The notes beneath the pieces were generated by a model, which was not told the DNA's origin, did not search any database, and saw only the letters and a program-made list of their open reading frames with translations. From Flavobacterium panacis (lineage in GTDB: Bacteria; Bacteroidota; Bacteroidia; Flavobacteriales; Flavobacteriaceae): a stretch of 64,000 bases of DNA. Below are positions 17,742 to 25,657 of the stretch, piece after piece (positions within the stretch are counted from its first letter, which is position 1; the number at the start of each line of letters is the position of its first letter). Where the stretch lies: positions 186,001 to 250,000 of the forward strand of contig NZ_JANKMS010000008.1 in NCBI RefSeq assembly GCF_024649945.1. Direction: 5' to 3'. The translations under genes and the position numbers were made by a program.

Positions 17742-17878
17742 ATTAAAGATTACACACGGATAATATTGGACTAATAACAAAAGGCTAAAAAAACTAATTT
17801 TATTTTTCGTTTACTGCCCAAATTTTATTGAAAATAAAGCGCTTAACGACAACACAAAAAAGAAAAAAACAAAAAACA

Positions 17879-19534
17879 ATGCTGGAGAATACGACTAAAA
17901 AACTAGTGGTAAAACTACATCCGGACGATAATGTTCTGGTAGCTTTAACCGACTTACCAAAAGGAGAAACCATTCTTTTTGAAAACGAAACTTACGTTTT
18001 ACAAGACCTCATCAAAGCCAAACACAAATTCTACATGCAAGACATGAAGCAGGGAGAAGAAGTAAATATGTACGGTGTTTTGGTTGGAAAAGTGCAAAAT
18101 GATATTGTGAAAGGAAGTTTAATGACAACCGAAAACCTAAAACACGCAGCAGATCCTTACGCTTACAGAAATGCCTCGTACGAGTGGAATGCACCAGATG
18201 TTTCTAAGTTTGCAAACCGAACGTTTAAAGGTTACAAACGAAAAGACGGAAGAGTTGGAACAGCAAATTACTGGCTTTTTATTCCGACTGTTTTTTGTGA
18301 AAACAGAAATCTTGATGTGATCAAAGAAGCTCTACACAAGCAATTGGGTTATGCGGTAACAGACAAATACAATCAATTTACGCACGAATTACTGGAAGGT
18401 TATTTGAACGGAAATGATATTAACGACATTAATATTGAATTGAATCCGACGCCAAAAAACAAACGTGTTTTTGAAAATGTGGACGGAATTAAATTCTTAA
18501 ATCACCAAGGCGGTTGCGGCGGAACGCGTCAAGATGCTTCTACTTTGAGCGCTTTATTGGCTTCTTACGCCAATCATCCAAACGTTGGCGGTATCACTCT
18601 TTTAAGTTTAGGATGTCAGCATTTACAAGTTCAGGATTTTGTAAATGATGTAAAAAGACAAAATCCAGACTTTGATAAACCGTTGTTTATTTTTGAACAA
18701 CAGCAAACAGAAAGCGAAGAAGTTCTGATTACAAATGCCATCAAAAAAACTTTTGAAGGTTTAATCGAAATCAACCAATACGAAAGAACAGATGCTCCTT
18801 TGAGCGATTTATGTATTGGCGTAAAATGTGGCGGAAGCGACGGTTTCAGCGGTGTTTCTGCAAATCCTGCTGTGGGTTATACTTCAGATTTGGTCGTTGC
18901 TTTAGGCGGAAAAATTCTTTTAGCAGAATTCCCAGAATTATGCGGAGCTGAGCAAAATTTAATCGACAGATGTATTACAGAAGATAACGCAAAAAAATTC
19001 ATCGATTTAATGGAGTCTTATGATGAATTGGCTCATAAAGTTGGTTCAGGTTTCCATATGAATCCTTCTCCTGGAAACATCAAAGACGGTTTAATTACAG
19101 ACGCTATCAAAAGCGCGGGAGCGGCCAAAAAAGGTGGAACTTCTCCTGTAGTTGATGTTTTAGATTATACCGAATTGGTTACAAAACCAGGTTTAAGTTT
19201 GGTTTGTACACCAGGAAATGACGTAGAAGCAACAACGGGAAAAGCGGCTTCTGGAGCAACTTTGATTTTGTTTACAACAGGTTTAGGAACTCCAACTGGA
19301 AATCCAGTTTGTCCTGTAATTAAAGTGGCTACAAATTCTGTTTTAGCAACGAGAATGAAAGATATTATCGATATTGACTGCGGACCAATTATTAGTGGTG
19401 AAAAATCTATTGAAGAAATGGGTGAGGAAATTTTAGAATATTGCATCAAAGCGGCAAGCGGCGAAATTATTCCGAAAGCAGTACAATTAAACCAAGATGA
19501 TTTTATTCCATGGAAACGTGGTGTATCTTTGTAA
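17879..19534 (+). CDS. UxaA-family sugar-acid dehydratase (probable L-fuconate/L-rhamnonate dehydratase)
   Basis: Probably dehydrates a sugar acid to a 2-keto-3-deoxy acid. 551 residues from the ATG at 17879; the upstream frame gives a lysine-rich extension that the family lacks. The N-terminal SAF-like domain (about 5-85: KLHPDDNVLVALTDLPKG, VNMYGVLVGKV) is fused to the altronate/galactarate dehydratase domain (GYKRKDGRVGTANYW, NHQGGCGGTRQDA, VKCGGSDGFSG). Altronate dehydratase is the reference family member. The neighbouring deoxysugar-type SDR and diketo-acid hydrolase favour fuconate or rhamnonate. It starts an operon with the next SDR, 39 bases apart. Confidence 0.8.
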   Translation: MLENTTKKLVVKLHPDDNVLVALTDLPKGETILFENETYVLQDLIKAKHKFYMQDMKQGEEVNMYGVLVGKVQNDIVKGSLMTTENLKHAADPYAYRNASYEWNAPDVSKFANRTFKGYKRKDGRVGTANYWLFIPTVFCENRNLDVIKEALHKQLGYAVTDKYNQFTHELLEGYLNGNDINDINIELNPTPKNKRVFENVDGIKFLNHQGGCGGTRQDASTLSALLASYANHPNVGGITLLSLGCQHLQVQDFVNDVKRQNPDFDKPLFIFEQQQTESEEVLITNAIKKTFEGLIEINQYERTDAPLSDLCIGVKCGGSDGFSGVSANPAVGYTSDLVVALGGKILLAEFPELCGAEQNLIDRCITEDNAKKFIDLMESYDELAHKVGSGFHMNPSPGNIKDGLITDAIKSAGAAKKGGTSPVVDVLDYTELVTKPGLSLVCTPGNDVEATTGKAASGATLILFTTGLGTPTGNPVCPVIKVATNSVLATRMKDIIDIDCGPIISGEKSIEEMGEEILEYCIKAASGEIIPKAVQLNQDDFIPWKRGVSL

Positions 19535-19573
19535 ACGACTCAATTAAAAAATAACTATAAAAATTTATATCAA

Positions 19574-20338
19574 ATGTTTTCATTACAAAATAAAAAAGCA
19601 ATTATCACAGGCGGTGGAAGCGGAATTGGAAGAGCGATTTCTGTTTTATTTGCTAAGCAAGGAGCTGAAGTTCATATTTTAGAATTGACTGAAGAAAGTG
19701 CAAAAGAAACGGTTGAAGAAATCAAATCGGCTGGAGGAAGTGTTTTTGCTCACGCTTGCGACGTTTCAAACCACGAACAAGTAAATGCAACTTTCCAGAA
19801 AATCGGAAATATCAATATTTTGGTAAACAACGCTGGAATTGCTCACGTTGGAAAAGTTGATACGACTTCTGAATCTGATTTTGACAGAATTATGAACGTA
19901 AACGTAAAAGGTGTTTACAACTGTCTTCACGCTTCGATTCCGGCTTTAAGAGGTTCTGGCGGAGGTGTAATTTTGAACTTGGCTTCGATTGCTTGCTGGG
20001 TTGGAATTCCTGATCGTTTTGCTTATTCTACTGCAAAAGGAGCGGTTATGGCGATGACTTTATCGGTTGCAAAAGATTATTTGAATGATAAAATCAGATG
20101 TAATTCTATTTCTCCTGCGAGAGTTCACACGCCTTTCGTAGACGGATTTATTTCTAAAAATTATCCAGGGAAAGAAGAAGAAATCTTCGAAAAATTATCT
20201 CAATCACAGCCAATCGGCCGTATGGGAAAACCTGACGAAATCGCAACTTTAGCTTTATTCTTATGCAGCAATGAGTCTTCTTTCATCACAGGTTCTGATT
20301 ATCCAATTGATGGAGGTTTTATTAAATTGAACAACTAA
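19574..20338 (+). CDS. SDR oxidoreductase, probable 2-keto-3-deoxy-L-fuconate dehydrogenase
   Basis: Probably oxidises the 4-hydroxyl of a 2-keto-3-deoxy sugar acid with NAD+ to give a 2,4-diketo acid. 254 residues, classical SDR: TGGGSGIGRA near 12-21, NNAG, a serine in LASIACW and an intact YSTAK. The SPARVHTPFVDGF segment resembles what I recall of 2-keto-3-deoxy-L-fuconate dehydrogenases. It lies between the dehydratase and the diketo-acid hydrolase, matching pathway order. Confidence 0.78.
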   Translation: MFSLQNKKAIITGGGSGIGRAISVLFAKQGAEVHILELTEESAKETVEEIKSAGGSVFAHACDVSNHEQVNATFQKIGNINILVNNAGIAHVGKVDTTSESDFDRIMNVNVKGVYNCLHASIPALRGSGGGVILNLASIACWVGIPDRFAYSTAKGAVMAMTLSVAKDYLNDKIRCNSISPARVHTPFVDGFISKNYPGKEEEIFEKLSQSQPIGRMGKPDEIATLALFLCSNESSFITGSDYPIDGGFIKLNN

Positions 20339-20345
20339 AAAATAT

Positions 20346-20547
20346 TTTTGCCACGAATTTCACCAATTTCCACAAATTATAATTCGTGAAATTCATGACG
20401 AAAAAAATTAAGCCACAGATTAAAGGATTAAAATGATTTAAAAAAATCTGCTAAAATCTGCGTGAAACAAAAAGATTAAAAACCACAAATTCCACAAATT
20501 AACACAAATTAAAATTCGAGTAAATTGGTGTAATTCGTGGCAAAAAA
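20346..20547. repeat. Compound palindromic repeat, 'gccacgaatt' family
   Basis: The 229-bp gap inside the sugar-acid operon. The ends are TTTTTGCCACGAATTTCACC (from 20346) and GGTGTAATTCGTGGCAAAAA (ending 20546), an imperfect inverted repeat. Nested within are 'ccacagattaaaggatt', 'aaatctgctaaaatctgcgtg' and 'ccacaaattccacaaatt' words. It looks like one repeat inserted into another. No gene is seen. Confidence 0.7.
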
Positions 20548-20567
20548 ATATTAAAAAATAAAAGATT

Positions 20568-21422
20568 ATGAAACTTATTAGATTTGGAGAAGAAGGAAAA
20601 GAAAAACCAGGAGTTTTACTAAATGATAAAAGATATGATGTTTCGTCTATCGTAACAGATTACAACGAAGCTTTTTTTGAAAATGACGGATTAAAAAAAC
20701 TAGAAGAAGCTTTAAAAAATAATCCTGCTCTTCCAGAAGTAAGCGATTCTGTTCGTTTAGGTTCGCCTGTTGCGCGTCCTTCAAAAATTATCTGCATCGG
20801 ATTAAACTATGTAGATCACTGCGAAGAAACTGGCGCTGCAATTCCAGAAGAACCAATCATCTTCTTTAAATCTACAACTTCTTTGTGTGGACCAAATGAT
20901 AATTTAATCATTCCTAAAAACAGTGAAAAAACAGATTGGGAAGTAGAATTGGCATTTGTTGTAGGTAAAAAAGCAAGCTATGTTTCTGAAGAAGATGCAC
21001 CAAACTACATCGCTGGATATTGTTTATTGAACGATTATAGTGAAAGAGCTTTCCAAATCGAGCGTGGTGGACAATGGGCAAAAGGAAAAGGTTCTGATAC
21101 CTTCGCTCCTCTTGGACCAATTATGGCAACTCCAGACGAAGTTGGCGACGTAAACAATCTAAAAATGTGGTTGACTGTAAACGGAAAAACATTCCAAAAC
21201 AGTAATACTTCAAACTTGATTTTCAAAATTCCGTTTTTAGTGCATTATTTAAGTCAGTTTATGACATTGCTTCCTGGCGACGTAATCAGTACAGGAACGC
21301 CTCCTGGAGTTGGTCTTGGAATTAAACCAGATCCAATTTACATTAAGGCGGGCGACGTAATCGAATTAGGAATTGAAGGTTTAGGTACAAGCAAACAAAC
21401 TGCTGTAGCTTATCAAGGATAA
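20568..21422 (+). CDS. Fumarylacetoacetate-hydrolase-family enzyme, probable 2,4-diketo-3-deoxy-L-fuconate hydrolase
   Basis: Probably splits a 2,4-diketo-3-deoxy sugar acid into pyruvate and a hydroxy acid (lactate for fucose or rhamnose). 284 residues. The FAH core runs from about residue 70: CIGLNYVDHCEETG, then metal-binding acidic residues in WEVELAFVVGKKA, GYCLLNDYSERAFQ, KGSDTFAPLGP and STGTPPGVGLG. Ten bases separate it from the mutarotase gene. Other FAH enzymes hydrolyse aromatic diketo acids, but the context favours sugar acids. Confidence 0.8.
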   Translation: MKLIRFGEEGKEKPGVLLNDKRYDVSSIVTDYNEAFFENDGLKKLEEALKNNPALPEVSDSVRLGSPVARPSKIICIGLNYVDHCEETGAAIPEEPIIFFKSTTSLCGPNDNLIIPKNSEKTDWEVELAFVVGKKASYVSEEDAPNYIAGYCLLNDYSERAFQIERGGQWAKGKGSDTFAPLGPIMATPDEVGDVNNLKMWLTVNGKTFQNSNTSNLIFKIPFLVHYLSQFMTLLPGDVISTGTPPGVGLGIKPDPIYIKAGDVIELGIEGLGTSKQTAVAYQG

Positions 21423-21432
21423 ATTTTAGATT

Positions 21433-21768
21433 ATGGCAACACAAAAATTCTGTCTGGCTTTAGACTTAAAAGATGACGCAAATTTAATTGCAGAATACAA
21501 AGAATTGCATGAAAACGTTTGGCCTGAAATTAAAAAAAGCATTCAAGATGCTGGAATTTTAGTTCTGGATATTTACTGCACAGGAAATAGACTTTTTATG
21601 ATTATCGAAGGCGATGAAAATTTCTCTTTTGAGAAAAAAGACAAAGCCGACGCTGCAAACGAAAAAGTTCAGGAATGGGAAACTTTAATGTGGAAATTCC
21701 AACAAGCGCTTCCTTGGGCAAAACCGGGACAAAAATGGATTTTAATGGATAAAATATTTGAATTGTAA
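21433..21768 (+). CDS. RhaM-type sugar mutarotase (L-fucose or L-rhamnose)
   Basis: Interconverts anomers of a deoxysugar. 111 residues, the usual length of the DUF718/RhaM family, with YKELHENVWPEI, LDIYCTGNRLFMIIE and a tryptophan-rich C terminus (MWKFQQALPWAKPGQKW). It is the last gene of the sugar-acid operon, just before a strong terminator. It would feed the correct anomer to the aldose dehydrogenase at 15981. Rhamnose and fucose cannot be separated from sequence alone. Confidence 0.8.
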   Translation: MATQKFCLALDLKDDANLIAEYKELHENVWPEIKKSIQDAGILVLDIYCTGNRLFMIIEGDENFSFEKKDKADAANEKVQEWETLMWKFQQALPWAKPGQKWILMDKIFEL

Positions 21769-21792
21769 TATTCATTCTTATTTCTAAAAATA

Positions 21793-21830
21793 AAAAAGAG
21801 GATTTCTAAACGGAATCCTCTTTTTGTTTT
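21793..21830 (+). terminator. Terminator of the sugar-acid operon
   Basis: A 12-bp stem (AAAAAGAGGATT at 21793-21804 with 21814-21825) and a 9-base loop, ending in a T-rich run. It follows the mutarotase gene by 24 bases. Confidence 0.85.
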
Positions 21831-21929
21831 TAAATGAAATAATAATTTTATTTTAACACGTAATACGTTGTTATTTAGTGTTTTTAATTAATTTTAAATC
21901 ATAAAAAATTAACCTCAATTAATCAACAA

Positions 21930-22532
21930 ATGAAAAAACTAATTATTGCATGCCTTTTATTATCTGGAGCTGCATTTGCTCAGGATATGGATGTTGTTCA
22001 GGGAAATTTTGACTTTCTAAAAGACCAAAAAGAAGTGAATGTTATTTTTGATTATAGTGATTTTACTATGATGAAAGAAAAAATGCCCGAAGCACAATAC
22101 GTTCAAGAACATAAAGCTGATTTAGATAAGAAAGCAAAAGGAAACGGTAATATCTGGGAGAAAAAATGGATTGCTGCAAGAGAAAATATCTGGACGCCTA
22201 AATTTTTAGAAATCGCTAATATCGTTTTAACAAAAGAGAAAAAAGATTTAAATTTTCAGGAAGGATTAAAAACACCGTACACATTGATCGTGAAAACGGT
22301 TTGGCTTTTTCCTGGTTGGGATGCAGGAATTATGAAGCAGCCTGCAAAAGTTACTACCAATCTTAAATTTGTTGACTCCAATAATAAATCAAATGTTTTT
22401 TTGGAAATTACTAGCGACGAAGCTCCCGGAGATCAATGGGGAAGTAATTTCAGCAACGAATCTAGACTTGGTGAAGGTTATGCAAAAACAGCAAAATCGA
22501 TGTCTAAATTGATTATAAAGAAAATGAAATAA
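21930..22532 (+). CDS. Secreted protein of unknown function
   Basis: 200 residues with a clear signal peptide (MKKLIIACLLLSGAAFAQ, cleavage after about 17). I do not recognise a family. The mature part is soluble and mixed alpha/beta, with VNVIFDYSDFTM near the start and TPYTLIVKTVWLFPGWDAGI in the middle. The last segment, rich in Gly and Asn before a KSMSKLIIKKMK tail, recalls small outer-envelope or periplasmic proteins. It is monocistronic between two terminators and convergent with the flavoprotein gene, so probably unrelated to either cluster. Confidence 0.7.
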   Translation: MKKLIIACLLLSGAAFAQDMDVVQGNFDFLKDQKEVNVIFDYSDFTMMKEKMPEAQYVQEHKADLDKKAKGNGNIWEKKWIAARENIWTPKFLEIANIVLTKEKKDLNFQEGLKTPYTLIVKTVWLFPGWDAGIMKQPAKVTTNLKFVDSNNKSNVFLEITSDEAPGDQWGSNFSNESRLGEGYAKTAKSMSKLIIKKMK

Positions 22533-22539
22533 AAAAGAA

Positions 22540-22563
22540 AAAGCCCTGATTATTCAGGGCTTT
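22540..22563. terminator. Shared terminator of convergent genes
   Basis: A 10-bp perfect stem (AAAGCCCTGA at 22540-22549 with 22554-22563) and a 4-base loop, with A-runs before and T after. It includes the stop codon of the minus-strand flavoprotein gene, so it is probably used in both directions. Confidence 0.8.
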
Positions 22564-23803
22564 GTTCTTCTTTCTGCATATTTAATAAATACGCCATATT
22601 TTTAATTACGTGATCGTGTTTCTTGACAAACGAGTTTTCTTCATCCCAGACATAACCTGCTAAAACAGCACATATTTTTTCTTTCACATCTGGATTTTCA
22701 GGCTGATGGAAAAATAAAGTCTGAAGATTTCCTGTGTACCATTCTTGTACATAAGTGGTGAAAACAGCAATTCCGCGTTTCATGTATTGCGTAAATTCTA
22801 CTTCCCAATCAACAGGAATTCCTTGAGATTCTTTCAAATATAATTTGGCTGCCAGCATTCCAGATTCAGTTGCAAAAGCTACACCTGAAGAAAAAACTGG
22901 ATCCAAGAATTCTGAACTGTTTCCTGTTAAAGCAAAACCATCGCCATACATTCTTTTTACGGCTCTTGAATAGTTTTCTAATTTAACTGGCTCAAACAAA
23001 AACTCTGTTCCTTTAAATCTCTTGATATAATAATCCGATTTTTGGATGGCATTTCGCAACGCCTCCGCATTATCTTTATTTTCAGAAAGCGAATTAATAA
23101 AATCTGTTGGTCCCACAACTCCTAAACTTGTATTTCCATTTGAAAATGGAATTACCCAAAGCCAAACTTCGGTTTCCAAAATATCAAAAGAAATCTGCCT
23201 TCCTTCTTCTCCTTCTTCTCTATTTATATCTTTAACGTGCGTAAAAATAGAAGAATGCGGATCTAATTTTGAAGGTGTATCCAAATCTAACAATCTTGGT
23301 AAAACACGTCCGTATCCACTTGAGTCAATAATAAAGTTGGCGTGAATTTCTTTTAAATTCCCAGCTGCATCTTTTACAATCGTTTTTGATTTTTTTCCTT
23401 CAAAAGAAACTTCCAGAACTTCTGTTTCAAATTCCAAATCAATTCCTTTTCGAACCACTTCTTGTGCCATAGTGTTGTCAAAATCAGCTCTCGGAACTTG
23501 CCAAGTCCAATCCCAGCCTTCTCCAAATTTTTTACTGAAATCAAAAACACAGATTTCTTCACCTCTGATAAAACGAGCTCCTAATTTTTTTTCGAAGTTC
23601 ATTGCATCAAGAGCTTCAAACAATTCTGCTTCAGCAAAATGATCCATAACACGCGGAATAAGGCTCTCGCCCACTACAAGTCTCGGAAACTTCGTTTTTT
23701 CTACAACTTTAACCTTTACGTTGTTTTTAAAAAGGTACGACGCCGAAACACATCCAGACGGTCCTGCACCAATCACTAAAACATCAACAAACTCCTTTGT
23801 CAT
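22550..23803 (-). CDS. Flavin-dependent halogenase/monooxygenase-like protein
   Basis: An FAD enzyme of 417 residues. GxGxxG is at 11-16 and GESLIPRVMDHF at 45-56. WLWVIP at 214-219 is the WxWxIP signature of flavin-dependent halogenases, and KKLGARF (72-78) could supply the catalytic Lys. The C-terminal part has the LTGNSSEFLDPVFSSGVAFA motif. It diverges from tyrosine ammonia-lyase at the left edge of the pigment cluster, so halogenation or hydroxylation of the flexirubin aryl ring is a fair inference; chlorinated flexirubins are known. A simple hydroxylase or reductase of the same fold remains possible. Confidence 0.75.
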   Translation of the reverse strand: MTKEFVDVLVIGAGPSGCVSASYLFKNNVKVKVVEKTKFPRLVVGESLIPRVMDHFAEAELFEALDAMNFEKKLGARFIRGEEICVFDFSKKFGEGWDWTWQVPRADFDNTMAQEVVRKGIDLEFETEVLEVSFEGKKSKTIVKDAAGNLKEIHANFIIDSSGYGRVLPRLLDLDTPSKLDPHSSIFTHVKDINREEGEEGRQISFDILETEVWLWVIPFSNGNTSLGVVGPTDFINSLSENKDNAEALRNAIQKSDYYIKRFKGTEFLFEPVKLENYSRAVKRMYGDGFALTGNSSEFLDPVFSSGVAFATESGMLAAKLYLKESQGIPVDWEVEFTQYMKRGIAVFTTYVQEWYTGNLQTLFFHQPENPDVKEKICAVLAGYVWDEENSFVKKHDHVIKNMAYLLNMQKEEQSPE

Positions 23804-23829
23804 ATTAGAATTATTATCATTAATTAACC

Positions 23830-23837
23830 TACATTTG
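23830..23837 (+). promoter_or_regulatory. Possible -7 element for the pigment operon
   Basis: TACATTTG matches TAnnTTTG, 68 bases before the tyrosine ammonia-lyase ATG. No clear TTG lies at the expected -33 distance. Confidence 0.4.
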
Positions 23838-23842
23838 CCATC

Positions 23843-23868
23843 ATCAAAATAACTACATTTATTTTGAT
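23843..23868. promoter_or_regulatory. 26-bp inverted repeat in the divergent pigment promoter
   Basis: Perfect 10-bp arms (ATCAAAATAA at 23843-23852, TTATTTTGAT at 23859-23868) with a 6-base spacer. It lies midway between the divergent halogenase-like and ammonia-lyase genes, directly downstream of the candidate -7 element. There is no T-run or gene end, so an operator is more likely than a terminator. Confidence 0.5.
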
Positions 23869-23904
23869 AAATAAAATTAAATTAGCGCAACCAAAATCGA
23901 TTTG

Positions 23905-25425
23905 ATGAATACAATAAATGAATATTTAAGTTTAGCAGAATTTGAAGCCATAATCTTTGGAAAAAACAAAGTTGTTATAAGCGATGTGGTTTTAAATCGA
24001 GTAAACGAAAGTTTTAATTTCTTGAAAGAATTCTCAGGAAACAAAGTAATCTACGGAGTAAATACTGGCTTTGGTCCAATGGCTCAATACAGAATTAAAG
24101 AGTCTGATCAAATTCAACTGCAATATAATTTAATTAGAAGCCACTCTTCAGGAACTGGAAAACCTTTAAACCCTGAATGTGCAAAAGCGGCAATTCTGGC
24201 ACGATTAAATACACTTTCTTTAGGAAATTCAGGTGTTCATTCTTCTGTTATTCATTTAATGGCAGAATTAATCAATAGAGATATTACGCCTTTAATTTTT
24301 GAACATGGTGGTGTTGGTGCAAGTGGCGACTTAGTACAATTATCACATTTAGCTTTAGTTTTAATTGGTGAAGGGGAAGTTTTTTATAAAGGTGAAAGAC
24401 GTCCAACTCCAGAAGTTTTCGAAATTGAAGGTTTAAAACCAATTCAAGTAGAAATTAGAGAAGGTTTGGCCTTAATCAACGGAACTTCTGTAATGACAGG
24501 AATTGGAGTGGTAAATGTGCATTATGCTTCAAAATTATTAGATTGGTCATTGAAAGCTTCTTGTGCCATTAACGAATTGGTTCAAGCTTATGATGATCAT
24601 TTTTCTGAAGAATTAAATCAAACTAAACGTCATAAAGGACAACAAGAAGTAGCTGAAAGAATGAGAAAAAATCTTTCTGACAGTACGTTGATCCGTAAAA
24701 GAGAAGATCACTTATATTCTGGTGAAAATACAGAAGAAATCTTCAAAGAAAAAGTTCAAGAATATTATTCTTTAAGATGTGTTCCTCAAATTTTGGGACC
24801 AGTTTTAGAAACCATTAATAATGTAGCTTCTATTTTAGAAGACGAATTTAACTCTGCAAACGATAATCCAATTATTGACGTTAAAAATAAACACGTTTAT
24901 CACGGAGGAAATTTCCACGGAGATTATATTTCGTTAGAAATGGATAAACTGAAAATCGTTATTACTAAATTAACGATGCTAGCAGAACGTCAATTGAATT
25001 ATTTATTGAATTCAAAGATCAACGAAATTTTGCCTCCATTCGTCAACTTAGGAACATTAGGATTTAATTTCGGAATGCAGGGAGTTCAATTTGTTGCTAC
25101 TTCAACAACTGCAGAAAATCAGATGCTATCAAATCCAATGTACGTACACAGTATTCCAAACAACAATGACAATCAAGACATTGTAAGTATGGGAACAAAT
25201 GCTGCGGTAATTACATCAAAAGTGATTGAAAATTCGTTTGAGGTTTTAGCAATCGAGTTAATTACAATTGTTCAGGCAATTGATTATTTAGGTCAAAAAG
25301 ATAAAATTTCGTCTGTTACTAAAAAATGGTACGACGATGTTAGAAACATAATTCCAGAATTTAAAGAGGATCATGTAATGTATCCTTTTGTACAAAAAGT
25401 AAAAGATTATTTGATAAATAGTTAA
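23905..25425 (+). CDS. Tyrosine ammonia-lyase
   Basis: Deaminates L-tyrosine to p-coumarate, the starter for the aryl end of flexirubin. 506 residues from the ATG at 23905. It belongs to the HAL/PAL family. The MIO cofactor triad Ala-Ser-Gly is in GGVGASGDLVQLSHL, the catalytic Tyr in VIYGVNTGFGP, and further motifs are in NGTSVMTG and NDNQDIVSMG. The sequence is nearly what I remember of the characterised F. johnsoniae enzyme, which prefers tyrosine. It is the first plus-strand gene of the pigment cluster. A histidine ammonia-lyase role is unlikely, since no hut genes are nearby. Confidence 0.92.
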   Translation: MNTINEYLSLAEFEAIIFGKNKVVISDVVLNRVNESFNFLKEFSGNKVIYGVNTGFGPMAQYRIKESDQIQLQYNLIRSHSSGTGKPLNPECAKAAILARLNTLSLGNSGVHSSVIHLMAELINRDITPLIFEHGGVGASGDLVQLSHLALVLIGEGEVFYKGERRPTPEVFEIEGLKPIQVEIREGLALINGTSVMTGIGVVNVHYASKLLDWSLKASCAINELVQAYDDHFSEELNQTKRHKGQQEVAERMRKNLSDSTLIRKREDHLYSGENTEEIFKEKVQEYYSLRCVPQILGPVLETINNVASILEDEFNSANDNPIIDVKNKHVYHGGNFHGDYISLEMDKLKIVITKLTMLAERQLNYLLNSKINEILPPFVNLGTLGFNFGMQGVQFVATSTTAENQMLSNPMYVHSIPNNNDNQDIVSMGTNAAVITSKVIENSFEVLAIELITIVQAIDYLGQKDKISSVTKKWYDDVRNIIPEFKEDHVMYPFVQKVKDYLINS

Positions 25426-25469
25426 AAATGTTTATTTTAACTATTAGGATAAATTAAAAAAAAACATTT

Positions 25470-25605
25470 AACACATAGAGACATAGTTTTGGAAGTGCAG
25501 AAAAAGGCATTTCACTTTGCATTAACAAACATAGCTATGTGTTAGAAACTAGTTTCTTTTTAAAATCTGCTATTTATCAAAAATAAATCTATGTTTCTAT
25601 GTGTT
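25470..25605 (+). repeat. MITE-like element, copy 1
   Basis: About 136 bp with inverted ends: ACACATAGAGACATAG on the left and CTATGTTTCTATGTGTT on the right. Internal blocks GGCATTTCA and AACAAACATAGCTATGTGT recur in the reverse complement of 37631-37761 in the same order. It contains no ORF. It lies between tyrosine ammonia-lyase and the WG-repeat gene. Orientation is arbitrary. Confidence 0.75.
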
Positions 25606-25657
25606 GAAAAGAACTAAACCCAACGGGTTTATAATATTAATATTGAATCTTAAAATC

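Noticed and set aside
25450..25470. AraR-like site TAAATTA-N7-ACATTTA before the WG-repeat gene
   Set aside because: Only five of seven positions match on the left, the spacer is all A, and the gene has no link to arabinose. Probably chance in AT-rich sequence.
25601..25657. TTG-started extension of the WG-repeat protein
   Set aside because: It starts in the MITE-like element and would bury the signal peptide that begins at the ATG at 25658.
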